DNA from: Whitmania pigra
Taxonomy: Eukaryota > Annelida > Clitellata > Hirudinida > Haemopidae
Assembly (NCBI GenBank): GCA_021613335.1
Contig: JAJTWR010000263.1
Span: 1,036,001-1,100,000 of the forward strand
DNA: 64,000 nt
Direction of reading: 5' to 3'
In this document: positions 1-10,200 of the stretch, piece by piece
Numbering within the stretch: the first letter of the stretch is position 1
Layout: each line of letters begins with the position of its first letter
Notes under the pieces: model-generated
Seen by the model: only the letters and a program-made list of their open reading frames with translations
Databases searched by the model: none
Told to the model about the DNA's origin: nothing
Made by a program: the position numbers and the translations under genes

Positions 1-505
1 TCATCATTATCATCGTCGACGTCATCATCGTCGTCATCATCATCAGCTTTGTTATCAAGCCACACGAGATTTACATCCACAGCGGGGGGAATTGAATTCA
101 GGAATGTTTATTTATTGTTGTAATTAATTAATCATTATTAATTAATACCTCAATTTTTACTGCTTTCTACACTTTTTAGTCATTTTCATCCTTAAACGCG
201 CCAAGAAATCAATTAAAAGCGAAAACCACACACATCTAAAAGATGAATTTCTGATCGGAAGATCTTATTGAAGAAGATTGGACACATCATCATGGTCATC
301 GTCGTCGTCCACATCATCATCACAATAAAGTTTGCTAAACAAATCTACACTCGTCGTTGTGCCCGCGTTTTTCTATTCGTGGAATCAGCTAAAACTGGGT
401 GCTGGCGAGAATGCTAAACTAGATGTTTCGAACAATCCGAGGCAAAATTGGAAGTTCTGCACACTGGTTCCTAAAGATATTCCTATACAGATTGAAGAGA
501 GCAAC
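1..505. other. 3' flank / UTR of the first gene with ATC-GTC simple repeats
   Basis: No gene is seen. Degenerate TCA/TCG trinucleotide runs occur at about 1-50 and 285-325. On the minus strand two overlapping AATAAA signals (plus-strand TTTATT at 107-116) lie about 390 bases past the stop codon of the minus-strand gene at 506-1687, so this stretch is probably its 3' UTR and polyadenylation region. Confidence 0.5.
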
Positions 506-1687
506 CTACTGTCTTGCATCATTCGTCAGGAGTTTTTTGAGCAATCTGTCAGACTTAAGACCCGTCTGCTTCTCGTATCTTCTCATCTCGCTGGCCAGTG
601 CTGCGTTACTGCCCTTGTTCGGGTCAAGCGTTCTGCTGGAGGTGAGGAACATTTCTAAGACACTCGGAGATGCGTTGATGTGCAGGAGTTTTGCTGAGGA
701 CGTGTTCGACGATCGAGACACTTCTCGAGAGAGTCCTCGTTTCTTCGGTTTGTTCGACGAACAACTCGGCAACTTGGCTGCGTATCCGTGATCTTCTCTG
801 GCACTCGACTGAAAGTGGGAGCTTTCTTTCGACTTGCCACTCTGCTGATTCGCAGAAGATGGCGATTGTGAACTATGACGTGTTTGAATCGCGTTCAGTT
901 CTCGGTTATCGCTGAAAAACAAGTTCAACAGATCAGCATTTACAAGAGCGTCGTTGTTTGAAGGAGTGTTGTTGTCGTCGTCGTTGGACATCTTGTGCGT
1001 GTCGAGTAGGTCCCTCTCAAAACATGAAGCATCAAAGTCATCCGCATAATTCGAGGTATCTTGATACTCTTTCTTGTCGAAGTTGGCGTATTGTTCGCAC
1101 GAATACGGAGACCTGGATGGTTGAAGAGTGTCTGAAATGGACGGAAAGGCAAATAATACATCTAAACAATTCGTAGCTTCAGGCGATGGAGGTAGACTCA
1201 ATAAACCACAATCATCGAATGCGTACTCATCGCTCCCTGAGATTTTTGACAAGCAGTCCGTTTTTTGAGGACTCTTCTCGAGAAAATCAAAATTTTGAAA
1301 GCTCGGTGTCTGCAGGTCTTTGTGGGTGTTGTAATCGAACTCTTTGAAACTCTTAAGGCCTAGAAAGTCCACGTCTGGTGACAAAACTCCAGACGAATAG
1401 GTGGAACTGTGATCTATGTAACCCTCGTCAGAGTCGAGTTCAGGAAGGCAATTGGATGCGTTTGATATGAGACCCCTGTCTCCTAGAATTGAGATCCACA
1501 AATCATCATCCTGCTCTCCGGATGTTTCCATGTGGAAGGGAGTTTCGAATTTCATGTCGAAAACTGACGGAGACGGACTCGACTGTGATGAAGTGGAGTT
1601 GAGATCTTCCGACGATGCACATTCATCCATGGGAAGAACAAACTCAAACGGAGGCAGAGGAGGAAGAGGGCGGGTTGAGAACATCAC
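506..1687 (-). CDS. Intronless acidic Ser/Pro-rich protein, family not recognised
   Basis: A single uninterrupted 393-codon reading frame starts MMFSTRPLPPLPPFEF and ends KLLTNDARQ. It is rich in Ser, Asp, Asn and Pro, with many Ser-Pro sites (SPSPS, LSPDVDF, LSLPPSPE) of the kind phosphorylated by proline-directed kinases. A basic patch near residue 315 (NKPKKRGLSREVSR) could be a nuclear localisation signal. The last 60 residues look more ordered and helical (SVLEMFLTSS, SEMRRYEKQTGLKSDRLLKKL). The composition resembles a transcription-factor activation region or a rapidly induced regulatory protein, but no known domain is recognised. It lacks introns in a locus where almost every other gene is heavily split. 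A CCAAT plus TATA-like promoter lies about 800 bases upstream, implying a long leader. The function is unknown; the length and sustained composition support real coding. Confidence 0.7.
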   Translation of the reverse strand: MMFSTRPLPPLPPFEFVLPMDECASSEDLNSTSSQSSPSPSVFDMKFETPFHMETSGEQDDDLWISILGDRGLISNASNCLPELDSDEGYIDHSSTYSSGVLSPDVDFLGLKSFKEFDYNTHKDLQTPSFQNFDFLEKSPQKTDCLSKISGSDEYAFDDCGLLSLPPSPEATNCLDVLFAFPSISDTLQPSRSPYSCEQYANFDKKEYQDTSNYADDFDASCFERDLLDTHKMSNDDDNNTPSNNDALVNADLLNLFFSDNRELNAIQTRHSSQSPSSANQQSGKSKESSHFQSSAREDHGYAAKLPSCSSNKPKKRGLSREVSRSSNTSSAKLLHINASPSVLEMFLTSSRTLDPNKGSNAALASEMRRYEKQTGLKSDRLLKKLLTNDARQ

Positions 1688-2494
1688 GAGACAGAAATGC
1701 AGAATTGAGAATCTGTCAAATAATTAGCCATAATTAACTTCAAATGCTGTTCAAATGGGTTTCAAATCCTGCTGTATGGTTCGAATTCATCATTTTAAGA
1801 GCGACTGAAGTGAACAAAAGATTTGTGCTCGCATATCGACTGATAAAAATCAGGACTATAAAAGGATCTAATCCGTAAGATTTATAAGGGACGCATTCAG
1901 CCAATAAACAACGGAATCAATTCTCAAACTCTGTACATTGTAAAGGCTTTTAAAAATAATCTGCAAGAATTTTAGCAAAGAGAAGCGATTAAATTCAAGT
2001 GCTTAAATATTTAATCCAAGAAGAGAAACAAGCACTCACTCTTTTGCACTTCCAAACTACTGCTGCTGTTGTTGTTGTAGTTGATGTTGTTGTTGATAAT
2101 GATGAGAATTCTTGCAAGAGAAGTCTAAATCCAAACAACTGCTATCAAAAGGACAGAATTTTTCTAGTGATTATCAAGCTCACAGCGGTTCGACCGTTTT
2201 TGCAATCCGGTTTGAATCGGCGACAACAGTTTAAAATTTCTGCTTTCGAAGCTTTTCTAAACAACTTTAAAGCTGCCTTCCCTTAAATAGCGGCATGCAA
2301 CTTCGCTCAGAGCTCCACGTGAGTGAGTGCTTTGGCTCCTCAACTTTGCTGAATGCTTCGGAAAGAAGAAGAAACAAAACACACTCCTTTGCCACCGGCT
2401 GTTTTTCCGTGTTTATCTTTTAACGTAAAAAATATCTTCCAACTCGCATGCAGAGCTCTTTTGCTTAAAATGTTAGGAGACGACGATGACTGAC

Positions 2495-2532
2495 GATAGC
2501 ATTTAAATACGCCGCTCAATGGCTATTGGCTG
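2495..2532 (-). promoter_or_regulatory. Putative CCAAT + TATA-like promoter of the intronless gene
   Basis: Read on the minus strand, AGCCAATAG is followed about 12 bases later by GTATTTAAATGC, a normal CCAAT/TATA-like order and direction for the gene ending at 506. A GAGTCAGC element, close to an AP-1 site, sits just upstream. This would give a leader of roughly 780 bases. The assignment is inferred from motif order only. Confidence 0.35.
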
Positions 2533-3974
2533 ACTCGAGTTATTTTATCTAACAAAGAAGAGGAGTTGTCCAAACCGATCCGGCTATTGCCTGTTTGGAT
2601 GAGAGCCAGTTAATTTGAATTTTAATTAGGAAGCTTCGATTTTGGAAACAAATAAATTCTACTGGCGGGACTCAGGTGCTCGTGAGCTTCTTTCTTATCA
2701 AAACAAAGAAGGATTTTGCAACAAAAGTTGTCAAAGCCATCGAAACTAAGGAAATGGGTTCTTTAAGGTCCGTTGAATAGATGCTGGTTTGGCTTCCAAT
2801 GTTGGCATAATGATCAAGTATGTGATTGTTTGCTTGGGTAATTATATGCTTCGAGTGGCTCATTTGTATCCCCGATATTCCATGAATTAATTCTGAATTA
2901 TTGATCTCCAATTGTATATTTTTCATGTGAAACGATGAAAATTGATTGTGCCCTTTATATTACCTTTCATCCAATCAAAGATGCTCACCTGAAATGAATC
3001 TTTTTATCCCATAAAGCGGTTCATGGCACAACCACCCGTAGAACCACAACTATTTAATCAAATAATTCAATTAAGCTAATCCGGACTTTTGTTTGAATCC
3101 ATTTTTATTCATACCGATGTTGAGTATTCCAGAAATTCACCTGCAATTAACGATAAACCATTGTGCCTGCGATCAATTAAAGGTGTTAAATGTTTGTTTG
3201 TGGCACCAAGCCGTCTTCTTTACGATAAATGGTCGTGTTTTCTTTGGTAGAAATTTAGGACAACTCAGAAAAACAGCGAGATTTAATTCAACAGATTAGT
3301 TACAAGTATTGAGATAAGCCTTGACAATGAGAAATATGCATGTCGTTGTACATTGTCTCATATTATGCAAGAATGGCTCAGAGGTGTTCAAGAATGGTGG
3401 GATTATATATTTTAATCTTCCTGCCAACCAAGCCCACATTTTAGCATTCTCATAAAACACGTTCAGATAACGATCTGTGATTTTAAATGATAGACCGATT
3501 TTATAAACATATAAAAGCATTTTAGGATAAACAATTCTAAGAAACGCCTGCTCTGCTGAAATGCTCATTATCACAAGGTCCATACCAAAACACAAACAGG
3601 TTCTTTGTCGATTCATTGATCTTACCGCCTGGTGGACAGAGGACCAAGTGTCAGAGGACAGGTAGTCTCCGATATTCGCTCCTCACTTTGTTCGGCGATT
3701 ACAGAGAATAGGAGACAGATGGAGTTAATGATATGATTAACTCATTGTGATAAGATCTCAATTGTTGTTCTCGTTGTTTGCTGATTTGTTAGAGTTATTA
3801 TTTAATTGAACTTTGGCTGTTAGCTGTGCACAAGTTTTCCACCTGTTGTGCACCGGCATTCAGCTTGTTTTGAACAACCCGGTCAAATTAAAATTATTCT
3901 TACGAAATTGGTCCACGTTTATAATATTATTATCAAAAAGTTGCCAACTCCACTCGTTTCCATATTTATTATCT

Positions 3975-4079
3975 CATTGATTGCTGTAATTCATTGATCG
4001 TTGCAATTCATTGATTCATTGGATAGTACAATTCATTGGATATTATAATTTATTGATTGCTATAAATCATTGAATGCTG
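3975..4079. repeat. Degenerate tandem repeat, ~17-bp period
   Basis: About six imperfect copies of a unit like TTCATTGATTGCTRYAA lie head to tail, with the phrase TCATTG recurring. It directly follows the 3' end of the Cys-rich mini-gene. Confidence 0.55.
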
Positions 4080-4112
4080 TTGTGATGTTTTGGCTAGATT
4101 GGATGATACGCT

Positions 4113-4609
4113 TCATGAAAACTTGAGCGTGTCCCTAGCCGAATCAGGATCAGCATAACTGCAGGTGAGGTTGTATCCAGTGGGCCTCGAAGGATAGCAT
4201 GGACACTCGGGATCGTAGACGTAGACCTTCTGGCTGATGACGTTATACTTGGCTGTACATTTGTCTGGAAACTTGAAAGGACAGGGGCACAGTCTTTGTC
4301 CTATGACGTTGTACTTGACTGCGCACTGGGCCTCACCTGCCTTGGTTGTTTTGCAGCTATCCTTGATCTGCCGATAATGAAATCAATCCAGGTGATTTTA
4401 TTTAAATGCATTTAACACGTGCTGGCGTGGCCGACTTGTCGGTGTATTTTGATCAGCATTCGGTGGATGAGGCTCACACATGCTTAAGGTTCGACAAGAG
4501 TATCTCGTGATTTGAATAATCCATTCATTCACTAATATTATGCTATCCAGGGTATCACATTTCGCTATCTTACCTGACATGGAGGACATCCGCAGCAATC
4601 ATCTTCCAT
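4113..4609 (-). CDS. Small two-exon Cys-rich protein with a duplicated motif
   Basis: Exon 1 (4574-4609) encodes MEDDCCGCPPCQ. A GTAAG donor and a CAG acceptor join it in phase 0 to exon 2 (4113-4367), which starts IKDSCKTTK and ends DTLKFS-stop, giving 96 residues. There is no signal peptide, so the protein is probably cytosolic or nuclear. The Cys-rich head is followed by two tandem motifs of the form C-x-x-KYNVI-x-Q, each followed by Cys-x-Cys-Pro (RLCPCPFKFP and PECPCYPSR). The spacing suggests metal binding, but no family is recognised. The gene is divergent from ROPN1L, whose first visible exon starts 205 bases away, with a perfect CRE (TGACGTCA) between them. The splice signals and in-frame repeat make coding likely. 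Confidence 0.7.
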
Positions 4610-4664
4610 GGTGTTACTTCAATCGCTTGTTGTTTTTGTTTGTTTTTGCCTACCAAACGGGCGA

Positions 4665-4690
4665 TGACGTCAGAGCCTTCAGTGACGTGG
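4665..4690. promoter_or_regulatory. CRE-like pair in a divergent promoter
   Basis: A perfect palindromic CRE, TGACGTCA, lies at 4665-4672, and a second half-conserved copy, TGACGTGG, at 4683-4690. They sit about 56 bases upstream of the ATG of the minus-strand Cys-rich gene and upstream of the first visible exon of plus-strand ROPN1L, so they may serve both. A CREB/ATF role is inferred from the motif only. Confidence 0.45.
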
Positions 4691-4813
4691 GCTGATTTGA
4701 AAGTTCGGGTTGTTGCTTTGAAGTAAAGATGTTAGTTTTAGATTTCCGAAGTGTAAACTCCCACTGTTATTTAATTAATTATCGATTAATTGCTTCAATT
4801 ATTTTCACCGCAG

Positions 4814-6547
4814 GGTCGACAAGTCAACAAAAATTAGCTGCTCCAAAGCCAACGTCTTCATTCCACCGGAACTTCCAAAAATCCTTAAAAACTTCACGGA
4901 CGACGCCATCAAAGCTCAACCTTTGGATGTGCTTGCCTGGTCGGCCGCGTTGGTATCCTTTGTTGTTGATGTTGTTGTTTTGGTCGAATATTAAACTTCG
5001 ATGAAAAATATTCAATGGATATCAGACAGTAAAAAGCAGTAAAGCTCTTATATCCGTCTTTAAAAAAATAAGGAGGTGAAAAATAATGAAAGCAATTACA
5101 AGTACGAGAAGTGAATTACTTTCCTTTGTTTCTTTGTTTTCCAGTTACTTCCGAGCATTGGCCACTGGAGAGTCACGAAGCAGTTACTCGAAGCACACCG
5201 AGGTGACACCAAGCATCCTCAGGATCCTCCACAAACAGGTCGATATTTCCACTTTCCTCTGAGAAGGAACTACAATGATCGAGTTTCACAGCTTTTTGAT
5301 GAAACTTAAAGACATTCTGTAGTATATCATTGCAGTATAACGTTTCTCGATGGAAGGAGATTATGAGAAGAGGCAATTTAATTTTTGTTCTTCAAATTTG
5401 GGGCAATTGTTCCGAACATCTAGAAATCACATTTGATATCATGATTGTCTTTCGTTAACGTTTCAGCTGAGTCCCCTCAAAACTGTCACCGTTTCTCAGC
5501 TGAAATCCAGATGGATGGGTCTGGCACTTCTCTCCAACCAACTAGAACGAATACTCAAAAAGGGAGACTTTATGGATATGGAAACACTTAAGTGGATGGA
5601 CTTTCTGGCTTTTACGTGCTACAACATAGCCGAGGTGACAAATTTTGTCCAAATGAGATAAACCTATTTTGGATCATTAATTGGGGTTATAAATTGCGAA
5701 GTGGTTTTCTTTATTGCGTTATTATTTTGTATTACTAATATGACATATGTGATAATAACGTTACATAACATATTGTTGTGATTAGATGTCACACAATGTC
5801 AAAATCGTTATGTAATTTTATGTAATTACTAGAGAAATAGCAATTTCATAACAAGTCATACTTATTCAATTGTTACAACCAGCCGTGAAGTTTAGTCAAT
5901 ATCATCTTAGTTATGCAACTTATTTATTTATTTATTTGATTATAGTCCGTTGCATAACTAATCAGTTTAACCAAATAAATAAACCAGCCGCGAGGTTACT
6001 GTCACATGTTATTGTTATAATTGTAAATGTTACGAATGTTATTGTTGCAAAAGTTATCGTTACAAATGTTGTTTTATTCCTTTGTTAGAATCTCACAGAT
6101 GCCATGAGGATCGCATGTCTTTGTGTGACCTTAAACGAATCGGGAAGCATCCCATTCTCGATATTCGTGCAGATGTACAAGTACCTCGGCATCACTAAAG
6201 GATTCGCAAAGGATGCCCAGGTCGTCAACGACAGGATCTGCTGTCTCGAGAGAACATTCGTGTGAGAATACATAAATAGTTAAATACACAATGCATAACA
6301 AGTAATAAATAAATACATAATACATGACAAGTACTAAATAAATACGCAATACATGACTAAATACTAAATAAATACGCAATACATAACATGTACTAAATAA
6401 ATAAATAATACGTGCTATAAAAATAGAATGATTGTGATCGAACTGAAAGTGGTCTCTTTATCTTTGAACTTCAGGAGAGAACAGGACGGATACATTAAGC
6501 CTGACAACTTCAAGAAAGGTAACTTCCCCTCTTTGGATGGAGTGTGA
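4814..6547 (+). CDS. ROPN1L: Ropporin-1-like protein (RIIa domain, radial spoke)
   Basis: Five coding exons are visible: 4814-4948, 5145-5238, 5467-5634, 6089-6261 and 6475-6547, about 213 residues against roughly 230 in the vertebrate family. The first contains the diagnostic RIIa-like dimerisation/docking segment IPPELPKILKNFTDDAIKAQ, followed across the splice by WSAAYFRALATGE, exactly the ropporin pattern. Exon 3 (LKSRWMGLALL, LKWMDFLAF) and exon 5 (REQDGYIKPDNFKKG) also match. The donor of the first exon is GC|GTTGGT; the nearby GTATCC would break the frame. Exon 3 uses the upstream acceptor at 5466, which gives the family length. The first coding exon with the ATG was not found. The protein is known in sperm flagella and cilia, where it binds A-kinase anchoring proteins and is a radial-spoke component. 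A polyadenylation signal AATAAA lies near 6609. Confidence 0.9.
5877..5990. repeat. 13-bp perfect inverted repeat flanked by 9-bp direct repeats
   Basis: In ROPN1L intron 3, TTAGTTATGCAAC (5907-5919) is the exact reverse complement of GTTGCATAACTAA (5949-5961). The pair encloses a TTTA-rich 29-base loop. The whole is bracketed by direct copies of AACCAGCCG at 5877-5885 and 5982-5990. Confidence 0.6.
6270..6415. repeat. Tandem repeat, ~29-bp period, in ROPN1L intron 4
   Basis: Four to five imperfect copies of a unit containing ACTAAATAAATACGCAATAC, followed by an ATGACAAGT-like spacer, lie between exons 4 and 5. Confidence 0.65.
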
Positions 6548-7286
6548 CGCGTTGATCCGATAGCTTCAATCAAAGGATTTTAGAGGCGCACATGTCTTTT
6601 AAATTTTAATAAAGAGCGATTTTAGTGCATTGTTTAAAACATTGCAGCCATTATTTAACAACGTATCAGAAACATCGGAATGAACTTGGCAAATGTGATC
6701 TAAAAGTTGTTAAAAGTTATAAGAGACATCAAAAGCTAAGTAGCACATGCGCAACTCATGATTCGCCTCTTGGGATCAGTCGACGTGACACGAATGAGCC
6801 AGAGGAATCAGCGTGAATGGCATAGATTTATGTCAATAATGGCGGTTTGAGAGCGAATCAAATGACTCTTATTTAGGTCAACTGATGAGTTGCTTTCATG
6901 CCATTGGTTCCTCCCCCGGGTGACAAGTAACTTATTGTTCGCTGCTAATACGCTTTGTTTGCTCTAACAGATAATTCGCAAGATTAGAACAATCGCAAAC
7001 TCAAAAACAAGGCATACTGACAACAAAGACAGCACTAAAATCAACTTGTCCACATTTGACGCAGCGGCCCCGTTCAACATGCCTCGAATGAGTTGCCGTT
7101 TGAAACAAAATTAAGACCACTTCATAATGCTTCCAAGTATCTTCGACTTCCATGTGCTGGAATTGCTGAATTATTTCAAGTTTACTGGTTGAGATTCCTT
7201 GAATATATGAAGGGTGGGTTGAATCGAAGCCAGAAAAAGCCAGTTGCCAGATCGTAATATTTTATTACAAGCAACGCACGTCATGA
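6548..7286. other. Convergent 3' flanks of ROPN1L and CHM
   Basis: There is no gene here. AATAAA for ROPN1L lies near 6609 on the plus strand. The minus-strand AATAAA for CHM lies at 7261-7266, only 20 bases past its stop codon. Confidence 0.55.
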
Positions 7287-10200
7287 TTACATCGATAAAT
7301 CGCTTTCTGCAGTGATTTGTTCCTTCATTTCATCCGCCAGTTCTTTGGTTTGCCCGTTTTCGGTTCCATCGTGAAACACGATTTCTTCCGGACTCGGAGC
7401 TTTCGGCAGGAATTCCTTTTCAGGGAACATTTGCTTAAAAATTGATTCCGCCTGAAATTGCGAGGAAATTAGATTAGAATGATTAAAATGCAATTTTATG
7501 GTCTCCCTAGCTTTGAAATATTTAAGCAATGAATTAAGCATCTAATTGTTAAGTAAAATTACTGCACATCAACAGTTGAATGATGGTTACCAAGGAAATG
7601 GATGAATCGCAATCCAATTCTAGACTAGGACCAGGAACCAAAACCAGATTTTCAAAAGATGTTTTCGTCTCACAAAAACTCTCAATGTTGAAATACACCA
7701 TCCACATCACATTAGGCTTGTCATCATTCATTTCTGTTTGGAAAGTTTTTTTATTATCATTATGGTAATTCCGTAAGCATTTTTCATTTCACATTAAAAT
7801 GATTGTGTAAATCTATTATTATCATCTAATTTTTAAAAATGAAGTAACAACAATTTAACTTTCAGCTAACCATAGTTAGATAAGGAAGGTTTGGGGAAAT
7901 ACCTGTCCACTAAAGCACTCAGATCAGACTTGGCATCCGTACCCTTGCACATCAGATGTACAACATCTGGAAATATAAACCTAAATAAACATTTGTCATT
8001 TTTCAAAGCAAATGCAAAATAAATTCTTACAGAAATTTTCTGGACAAGCTTTGGAGGAGGGGGGCAATTCTTGCATGATGATGTGGTTGCTGGGATCAGT
8101 AGATGATGGAATGTTGGCCAATGAGATCTGCACTCAAACAAAATAAAGATTGCAAATGCCCTGTGACATGAATATGCATGAGAGATTTTCAAGCGAAACC
8201 GAATCTTACGTGTTTCTCTTTGTCAGGGAGAACGGACTTATCCGTTATCAAGATGGCTCTGGAGATGGAGCTAATCGAGAGACAAACATATTTTTGAGGA
8301 TTTAAAAACATCGTCTGAAAGATTCCAGAAACTCACGATGTTTTGAGTTCGTCTTCAGCCACAAACTGAGAAGCATAACATGATTCCAACAAAAACCATC
8401 TTCAAAGTTGTAAACGTGTGAATGTAGTAAGAGATTTATCAAAATAATTTAATAGACTAAAAGCTCATATTTTAAATTAATAAATCAAGATTTCATAAAG
8501 TATAGCTTAGTATTGGAAATGTTTCGATAAATTAGAAAATATACAATGGTTAAACAATTGAACCTATGCATGTCTAAATGCCATGCAGAATAATAGCATA
8601 TAATAATATCAATAAAACCATCTAAACAATCTAAAATCTATCTTACTTTGTGTTTAATCTTTGTCCTTGTGAATCTATCACTCCAACAATCCTGGCATGG
8701 AAAATATTTATACACTTATACAAACATAATTTGCAGAATAATTATTTCAATATTCATTGTAAATATAATATAATCATAATTTGTACAAGTAATATTCAAT
8801 AACACATAATGTGAAGGTAAATGTGAAATGTAATTATGTGCAGCTCACTTGTTTCCTTCAGCAATTACACCTAACAAAGATCTGTTCAAGCAGTAAACGC
8901 CTCCAAAAACGGCTGACATCCTAAAACAAAAATAAAAAATTCAAATTAACAAAGTTACAACAATTAAACGATCAAGACAGGCACTAAATAATAAACAGAG
9001 ACATAAGAAAGATATTCACTTAATTAACAAAAACATGACGTCATTAAAGCAATCGACATGACTTTAGGATGTTGTTGTTATAAATAGTGCTTTGCCATAA
9101 AAATTAAACAAATTATTCCTCTTACTAACTTAGTTATCATTAAGTTATTATGAGTTATTATTAAGGTTATTATTAAGGCTGCATTTAGTTTTTGGAAGAA
9201 CTTTAAAAATCCAAGCATGAAAAATACAAATATCCAAATAATGGAAGTGTAACATTAAAGTGTAACAGTAAAGCAATCATTGAAGAATAAATGTAAACAT
9301 GGACTGGTGACCTGCAGAAACATTGGAGAAGTTCTCCCGTACCATAGAGTGGCGACAGAAGGGCTGAGCTCCCGTACCTTCCCAACGAAGAAAGATATTT
9401 CTTTGTGCTTTTTAATCCCTAAAAGTTCATCTTATTATTATTAGTTATTATTAAAGGTTCATTTTATTATCAGTATTATTATTATTATTATTATTATTAG
9501 TGCCAGCCAAAAATGTAAGAAAATGATTGTAATAAGTTACAATTGAGAATTAAACACACCTCAATGATGGTGGCATCGTGTGGTACCATGGCGATGGCAT
9601 GTCGAACGTAATGCTGCACAACAGGAGAAAGCTTCCTTTCATTCAAATACTCAATGAATGTCATTGACTCACGGTCTGAAATTCAAAAAAGAATTTTAAA
9701 CAGTATTTTGGGGATTTTCATTTGCCCCTCGCAAAAAAGAAATTATTTATCTCTAATAATATGTATATAGATATACAAAATTAAGACAATACTGCAGGGA
9801 CCTTCATTAACAATCGAGATTAGAGAAATTGAAATTGCCAAGTTTATGTCACAGAAGAAAGAGAGCTAATTTGATTTTGTTATTTAAGTTGTTTTTCAAG
9901 TGGAATGAGAGATTTAGTTTGTCCTTCCCTTTCTGTGTGTACATATTCCAAGACCAGAGGACATGGAAGAAAATTGATGACAAGATTGGCCCACAAAGAT
10001 TGAAGAAAGTTCTTCTTTGGTAACAGAGTGGTTCAGGGATGAAGCAGTTTGCCTCAGGACGTTGTGACATCACAGGATTTTGAAAATTTCAAGAGGAACT
10101 TGGACAGATTTTTTGGCAATAGAATTTACAGTTTAGAAGTTAATGTTTAAGTTTACTTTTGGTTTGTTTTTTTTTTGTTTCATTTTTGTTGGGTAGGGAG

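Larger units (their letters stand above)
1688..4112. other. Intergenic region, promoter side of the intronless gene
   Basis: No convincing coding exon was found on either strand. The first 800 bases are probably the leader of the minus-strand intronless gene. Short open frames at 1999-2286, 2672-2926, 3093-3299 and 3296-3616 have no splice-bounded structure or recognisable protein. A degenerate short tandem repeat lies at 3975-4079. Confidence 0.5.

Noticed and set aside
3296..3616. 106-codon minus-strand frame
   Set aside because: No splice partners, no recognisable domain, and AT-rich composition like the surrounding intergenic DNA.
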